Assembly (NCBI RefSeq): GCF_002284575.1
Contig: NZ_NPKJ01000060.1
Location: forward strand, 234,515 to 298,514
DNA length: 64,000 nt
Reading direction: 5' to 3'
Source: Mesorhizobium temperatum
GTDB taxonomy: Bacteria; Pseudomonadota; Alphaproteobacteria; Rhizobiales; Rhizobiaceae
The position numbers and the translations under genes are program-made. Below, piece by piece: positions 59,921 to 64,000 of the stretch; position 1 is the stretch's first letter, and each line of letters opens with the position of its first letter. The notes beneath the pieces were generated by a model. The model ran no database searches, had not been told where the DNA came from, and was given only the letters and a program-made list of their open reading frames with translations.

Positions 59921-60669
59921 CTGGCCAGAAAATGATCGACCATTTCGGCAAGCGCTTCGACAGTCTCAGCCGACGCAACGTCCGGCAAGGCCGGCCTGCG
60001 GATCATGACCACCTCGATGCCGAGTGCCCGCGCAGCGGCAATCTTGCCGTAGGTCGCCTCGCCGCCGCTGTTCTTGGAAACGACGACATCGATTCGGTAT
60101 TCTTGGAGCAGCGCGCGTTCGTCCGGCTCCCGGAACGGCCCGCGCGCCAAGAGATAGGTCGCATTGGGCACCGCCAGCTTCGGCTCGACCGGATCGACAC
60201 TGCGGATAAGATAATGATGTTGGGGTGCGGCCTCAAAGGCGGCGACCTCCTGCCGTCCGAGCGCCAGGAAGACGCGGCGTGGAGCCGATCCCAGCGCCGT
60301 CACCGCGCTGGCAACACGGGCGACCTGCGTCCACCGGTCACCTTCGACAGGCCCCCAGCCTGGGCGCCTCAGCGCAACGATCGGCACACCGGCCTCATGC
60401 GCCGCTTCAGCCGCATTGGCGGAGATTTGCGCCGCATAGGGATGCGTGGCGTCGACCAGCAGGTCAATGTGGTTCTCGCGGAGATACGCCGCCAGCCCAT
60501 CAGCACCACCGAAACCACCCGTACGAGTGGGCACGTCTTGCGCGACGGGATTTTCGGTGCGGCCGGCCAGCGACAGCGTGATCGAAATATCCGTGCGCGC
60601 GGAAAGCCTTCCAGCCAATTGCCGGGCTTCGATGGTTCCGCCGAGGATCAGAATGCGGTTGGTCATCAT
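59884..60669 (-). CDS. cobK: Precorrin-6A reductase CobK
   Basis: This 261-residue NADPH-dependent enzyme reduces precorrin-6A. The N-terminal ILILGGTIEARQLAGRLSAR, DATHPYAAQIS near 75-85 and VVSKNSGGEATYGKI near 207-221 are family hallmarks. It is the only minus-strand gene in the block. Its tail overlaps cobJ, and its ATG (60669-60667) shares CATG with the cobL ATG. It needs its own promoter inside cobL, so it escapes direct control by the upstream riboswitch unless antisense transcription matters. A second ATG follows immediately. Confidence 0.94.
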   Translation of the reverse strand: MMTNRILILGGTIEARQLAGRLSARTDISITLSLAGRTENPVAQDVPTRTGGFGGADGLAAYLRENHIDLLVDATHPYAAQISANAAEAAHEAGVPIVALRRPGWGPVEGDRWTQVARVASAVTALGSAPRRVFLALGRQEVAAFEAAPQHHYLIRSVDPVEPKLAVPNATYLLARGPFREPDERALLQEYRIDVVVSKNSGGEATYGKIAAARALGIEVVMIRRPALPDVASAETVEALAEMVDHFLASHFLGPAAERGV

Positions 60670-61912
60670 GCCTGCTGAAACTCAATCGCGCGCCGCCTGG
60701 CTCACGCAAAAATGGCTAACAATCGTCGGCATCGGCGAGGACGGTGTAGCGGGTCTCGGCGATGAGGCCAAGCGGTTGATCGCCGACGCCGAATTCGTCT
60801 TCGGCGGCACGCGTCACCTTGCCCTCGTCGCGTCGCTCATCAAAGGTGAAGCACATCCTTGGCCGGCCCCTTTCGATCCCGAGATGCGCGACGTGCTGGC
60901 GCTTTCCGGCAGGCGAGTCTGCGTGCTGGCCTCGGGCGATCCTTTCTTCCACGGTGTCGGCGTCACCCTTGCTCGCAAGATTCCTTCCCAGGAGATGCAG
61001 GTGATTCCTGCCCCTTCGGCCATGTCACTGGCCGCCGCCCGCCTCGGCTGGGCGCTGCAGGATATCGAGACCATTTCGCTGCACGGCCGCTCGCTCGACC
61101 TGATCCGGCCACTGCTGCATCCGGGCACCCGCATCCTTGCGCTGACCTCGGACGGCGATGCACCAGCAGCGATTGCGCGCCTGCTGATCGAACTCGACTT
61201 CGGCGCTTCGCGGCTGACAATCCTGGAGGCCCTGGGCGGCCCAAACGAAAAGCTGCGGTCGACTCGAGCCGATGCTTTCGACCTCATAAAGATCAATCCG
61301 CTCAACGTGCTGGCGATCGAAGTTGACTCAACTTCAGAAGCGCGCATCTTGCCGCTGACATCAGGTCTTGCCGATCATCTGTTCGAACATGACGGCCAGA
61401 TCACCAAGCGCGAGATCCGCGCCATTACCCTGTCCGCCCTCGCCCCCAGGCGCGGCGAATTGCTGTGGGATATCGGCGCCGGCTCGGGTTCGATTGGCAT
61501 CGAATGGATGCTGGCCCATCCCACGATGCGCGCCATTGCCATCGAGGCCGATCCAACCCGCGCCGCCCGCATCCATCGCAATGCTTCACATTGCGGCGTG
61601 CCCGGCCTTGTCGTGGTCGAAGGTTCGGCACCAAAGGCGCTTGCCAAGCTAGGCACGCCCGATGCGATCTTCATCGGCGGCGGCGGCAGCGATACCGGCG
61701 TGCTGGGCGCGGCGATCAAGGCCCTGCGCGTTGGCGGCCGGCTGGCCGCCAACGCGGTGACGCTGGAGATGGAGGCGCTGCTTCTAGCCCGTCACGCCGC
61801 GCTCGGCGGCGATCTCACCCGTATCGCGATATCGCGTGTGGCGCCCGTCGGCTCGATGCAGGCTTGGCGGCCGGCGATGCCGGTCACCCAATGGAGCTGG
61901 GTCAAACCATGA
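60668..61912 (+). CDS. cobL: Precorrin-6B C5,15-methyltransferase (decarboxylating) CobL
   Basis: This 414-residue fusion has an N-terminal CbiE-type methylase (LTIVGIGEDGVAGLG; VLASGDPFFHGVG near 83-95). The C-terminal CbiT-type methyltransferase/decarboxylase contains LLWDIGAGSGSIGIEWML near 263-280. Both halves are complete. ATG 60668 is the only start before the conserved N-terminus and interlocks with the cobK start on the other strand. The Shine-Dalgarno is weak (GGTTGG about 7 bases upstream), perhaps because that DNA also encodes the CobK N-terminus. Confidence 0.94.
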   Translation: MPAETQSRAAWLTQKWLTIVGIGEDGVAGLGDEAKRLIADAEFVFGGTRHLALVASLIKGEAHPWPAPFDPEMRDVLALSGRRVCVLASGDPFFHGVGVTLARKIPSQEMQVIPAPSAMSLAAARLGWALQDIETISLHGRSLDLIRPLLHPGTRILALTSDGDAPAAIARLLIELDFGASRLTILEALGGPNEKLRSTRADAFDLIKINPLNVLAIEVDSTSEARILPLTSGLADHLFEHDGQITKREIRAITLSALAPRRGELLWDIGAGSGSIGIEWMLAHPTMRAIAIEADPTRAARIHRNASHCGVPGLVVVEGSAPKALAKLGTPDAIFIGGGGSDTGVLGAAIKALRVGGRLAANAVTLEMEALLLARHAALGGDLTRIAISRVAPVGSMQAWRPAMPVTQWSWVKP

Positions 61913-62295
61913 TGGTCGCAGGCATCGGCAGTCGCAAGGGCGTCAGCGCAAGGGATGTGCTTGCCGCCATAGAAACCGCTCTGGAAACGCATGGGCTGGC
62001 GATGACGGCGCTTTCGGCGATCGCAACTGCTTCTCTGAAGCAGGACGAGCAGGCAATCTTTTCTGCGGGGCGCGAACTCGCCCTGCCAGTGATCATTGTC
62101 GAGGACGATGCGCTCAGGGCCGCGTCTTCGCGCGCAATCAGCCGCTCGAGCCTGTCGCAGGAACATGCCGGCACGCCGTCGGTTTCCGAAGCCTCCGCGC
62201 TTGCCGCCGCCGGAAAAGGCGCGAAACTGCTTGGGCCGCGAACCGTGCTCGGCCCGGTCACCTGCGCCATCGCCATCAGCGGAGATGCGGCATGA
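61909..62295 (+). CDS. cobE: Cobalamin biosynthesis protein CobE (CbiG C-terminal-like)
   Basis: This 128-residue protein matches the CbiG_C/CobE family: VAGIGSRKGVSARDVLAAIE at the N-terminus and LKQDEQAIFSAGRELALPV in the middle. TVLGPVTCAIAIS lies at the end. CobE is required in the aerobic pathway but its exact step is unclear. It starts at the first of two ATG codons overlapping the cobL stop; an in-frame ATG 18 bases upstream is also possible. It overlaps cobM by ATGA. Confidence 0.92.
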   Translation: MMVAGIGSRKGVSARDVLAAIETALETHGLAMTALSAIATASLKQDEQAIFSAGRELALPVIIVEDDALRAASSRAISRSSLSQEHAGTPSVSEASALAAAGKGAKLLGPRTVLGPVTCAIAISGDAA

Positions 62296-63056
62296 CCGTC
62301 AACTTCATCGGCGCCGGACCGGGCGCGGCCGACCTCATCACCTTGCGCGGCAGCCGGCTGCTGGCAAGCTGCCCGATCTGCCTCTATGCCGGCTCGATCG
62401 TCTCGCCGGAGCTGTTGCAGCACTGCGCCCCCGGTACGAAATTGATCGACACGGCGCCGATGTCGCTCGACGAGATCGAAGCGGAATATGTGGCGGCCCA
62501 CCAGGCCGGCCACGATGTCTCCCGCCTGCATTCCGGCGACCTGTCAGTGTGGAGCGCTGTCGCCGAGCAGATCCGCCGGCTGGAGAAGCACGGCATCGCC
62601 TATACGCTGACGCCGGGCGTGCCCTCCTTCGCTGCTGCCGCGGCAGCGCTTCGCCGCGAGCTTACCATTCCCGAAGTCGCGCAAAGTCTGGTGCTGACCC
62701 GCATATCCGGCCGCGCCTCGAAAATGCCGCTCGGCGAAACCCTCGCCGGCTTCGGCCGCACCGGCGCGACGCTCGCCATTCATCTTGCCATCCAAGCCAT
62801 CGATCGTGTTGTCGCCGAGCTGACACCGTTCTATGGCGCCGACTGCCCGGTGGCAGTCGTCTTCCGTGCCTCCTGGCCGGACGAGCGCGTGCTGACCGGC
62901 ACGCTGGCGACCATCGAGGCGCAATTGGCCGCCGATCCGATGGAGCGCACGGCTATCATCTTCGTCGGCCGCTCGCTGGCAGCGGAAGGCTTTGGCGAGA
63001 GTTCACTTTACGACGCCCATTACCAGCGGCGTTTTCGCGGACGGGACGGATTGTGA
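62292..63056 (+). CDS. cobM: Precorrin-4 C(11)-methyltransferase CobM
   Basis: This 254-residue tetrapyrrole methylase has FIGAGPGAADLITLRG at the N-terminus and RLHSGDLSVWSAVAEQI near 77-93. LTPGVPSFAAAAAALRREL and TRISGRASKMP follow. It makes precorrin-5. Start and stop overlap cobE (ATGA) and cobA (GTGA). Confidence 0.95.
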   Translation: MTVNFIGAGPGAADLITLRGSRLLASCPICLYAGSIVSPELLQHCAPGTKLIDTAPMSLDEIEAEYVAAHQAGHDVSRLHSGDLSVWSAVAEQIRRLEKHGIAYTLTPGVPSFAAAAAALRRELTIPEVAQSLVLTRISGRASKMPLGETLAGFGRTGATLAIHLAIQAIDRVVAELTPFYGADCPVAVVFRASWPDERVLTGTLATIEAQLAADPMERTAIIFVGRSLAAEGFGESSLYDAHYQRRFRGRDGL

Positions 63057-63865
63057 ACGACGGAACCGGAAACAACAGCGGAAACGCCACAATCGAACAG
63101 GCTTTGGCCCGGCTCAACTTCAAGCCGCGCCAGCTGGAGCCGGGCCATGTCTGGCTGGCCGGCGCCGGCCCCAGCGATCCCGGCTGCCTGACGCTGGAAG
63201 TATTGGCCGCGCTTGGGCAGTGCGATGCGCTCGTCTACGACGCGCTGGTATCGCCCGATATCGTCGCTGTCGCCGAGGCCGCGGAGCTGTTCTACGCCGG
63301 CAAGCGCGGCGGCCAGCCATCGATGAAGCAGGACGACATCACCGCTCTGCTGGTTCGGCTGGCGCGAGAAGGCCGCCGCGTCGTCAGGCTGAAGGGTGGC
63401 GACCCCTATATTTTCGGTCGCGGCGGCGAAGAGGCGCTTGCGCTCGCCCGCGAAAACATCCCGTTCCGCGTCCTGTCCGGCCTGACTTCGGGCCTCAGCG
63501 CGCTTGCCGGTGCCGGCATCCCGGCCACCATGCGCGGCATCAACAAGGCGGTGATCCTGGCCACCGGCCACGCCGCCGGCACCGATGACGACCTCGACTG
63601 GGCAGCAATCGCCCGCACCGGCCAGCCGGTCGTCGTCTATATGGGCATGGCCAATCTGCCGCTGATATCAGCCACGCTGCTCGAGGGCGGCCTGCCGCCT
63701 TCCACGCCTGCTGCAGTGATCGTCGCCGCGACGACGCCGCAGGAGCGTATCGTCGTCGCCACGCTCGCCACCATCGCCGAGGAAGCGGCTGCCGCCGGCC
63801 TTGCCGCGCCGGCGCTGATCGTCGTCGGCGGCATCGTCGCGATGCGCGCGGCATTGGCGGGCTAG
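63053..63865 (+). CDS. cobA: Uroporphyrinogen-III C-methyltransferase CobA (SUMT)
   Basis: This 270-residue SAM-dependent enzyme makes precorrin-2, the entry step to cobalamin. WLAGAGPSDPGCLTLEVLAA, VVRLKGGDPYIFGRGGEE and YMGMANLPLIS are conserved. No CysG-type dehydrogenase/ferrochelatase domain is fused, so the protein is dedicated to methylation. GTG 63053 overlaps the cobM stop; the first about 20 residues (NDGTGNNSGN) are a polar extension. Confidence 0.95.
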   Translation: MNDGTGNNSGNATIEQALARLNFKPRQLEPGHVWLAGAGPSDPGCLTLEVLAALGQCDALVYDALVSPDIVAVAEAAELFYAGKRGGQPSMKQDDITALLVRLAREGRRVVRLKGGDPYIFGRGGEEALALARENIPFRVLSGLTSGLSALAGAGIPATMRGINKAVILATGHAAGTDDDLDWAAIARTGQPVVVYMGMANLPLISATLLEGGLPPSTPAAVIVAATTPQERIVVATLATIAEEAAAAGLAAPALIVVGGIVAMRAALAG

Positions 63866-63867
63866 CC

Positions 63868-64000
63868 ATGACCCGCGCGATCATCATCGGCGCGCCGCGC
63901 TCGGGCTCGGGCAAGACCAGCGTCACAATCGGTATCCTGCGCGCGCTCGCCAGGCGCGGCCTGAAAGTGCGCGGCGCCAAGTCGGGCCCCGACTATATCG
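63868..64000 (+). CDS. cobB: Cobyrinic/hydrogenobyrinic acid a,c-diamide synthase CobB (5' part)
   Basis: Only the first 44 codons are in the window. They encode TRAIIIGAPRSGSGKTSVTI, the P-loop of the CobB/CbiA glutamine amidotransferase family, then RRGLKVRGAKSGPDYI. The enzyme amidates the a and c side chains before cobalt insertion. It follows cobA after two bases and continues the operon to the right. Confidence 0.93.
   Translation, partial: MTRAIIIGAPRSGSGKTSVTIGILRALARRGLKVRGAKSGPDYI

Overview
The window looks like a chromosomal segment of a Rhizobiales alphaproteobacterium, most probably Mesorhizobium or a close relative. This is inferred from the high GC content, the complete aerobic (P. 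denitrificans-type) cob gene set, an extended NuoE, a mannosylfructose-type locus, typical rhizobial intergenic palindromes and LexA boxes of the GTTC-N7-GTTC type. I see no plasmid, phage or complete insertion sequence. Nearly all of it is core metabolism with short accessory stretches.

Layout. 1-3292 (minus): an ABC importer (binding protein, ATPase, permease) followed by a cytosine-deaminase-like amidohydrolase cut by the window edge. 3547-4903 (plus): RidA and a creatininase-family amidohydrolase, probably part of the same N-heterocycle pathway. 5182-10641: a phosphatase and the first cobalamin block: cobC and cobD (divergent, start codons interlocked), then cobO, cobU, cbtA and cbtB leftward behind a B12 riboswitch. 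10785-14308: two membrane enzymes, a MerR regulator and MgtE. 14959-18801: mannosylfructose-phosphate synthase and phosphatase facing a GH32 hydrolase. 19135-23930: a PAP2 protein, a frameshifted cupin, a DHDPS-family gene, remnants of a TRAP transporter and a methyltransferase. 24126-25446: tRNA-Leu(GAG), lipB and a tiny SOS-controlled membrane-protein gene.

25728-49457 is one long leftward run. In transcription order it holds nuoABCD, a 123-aa secreted protein, nuoEF, a helix-hairpin-helix protein, nuoGH, an 85-aa membrane protein, nuoIJKLMN, birA, rnj, mce, a DUF1467 gene, proS, lolC/E and lolD. The 14 nuo genes encode respiratory complex I. Three small accessory genes are spliced into the operon, and short tandem repeats lie at several junctions.

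49794-64000 (plus): a YcaQ-like winged-helix protein, then the main cobalamin block behind a second B12 riboswitch: a DUF1636 gene, cobW, cobN, cobG, cobH, cobI, cobJ, (cobK inverted), cobL, cobE, cobM, cobA and the start of cobB. Together with the first block this covers uroporphyrinogen III methylation, the oxygen-dependent ring contraction, cobalt import and insertion, adenosylation and nucleotide-loop precursors. cobF is not at its expected place.

The most unusual signals are: (i) long palindromic elements translated in frame inside cobN and cobG, two of them sharing the same arms and reading frame; (ii) a 28-codon membrane peptide with a consensus promoter covered by two overlapping LexA boxes; (iii) two divergent cob gene pairs whose start codons share one CATG; (iv) the three accessory genes of the nuo operon, one of which repeats the C-terminal module of NuoE.
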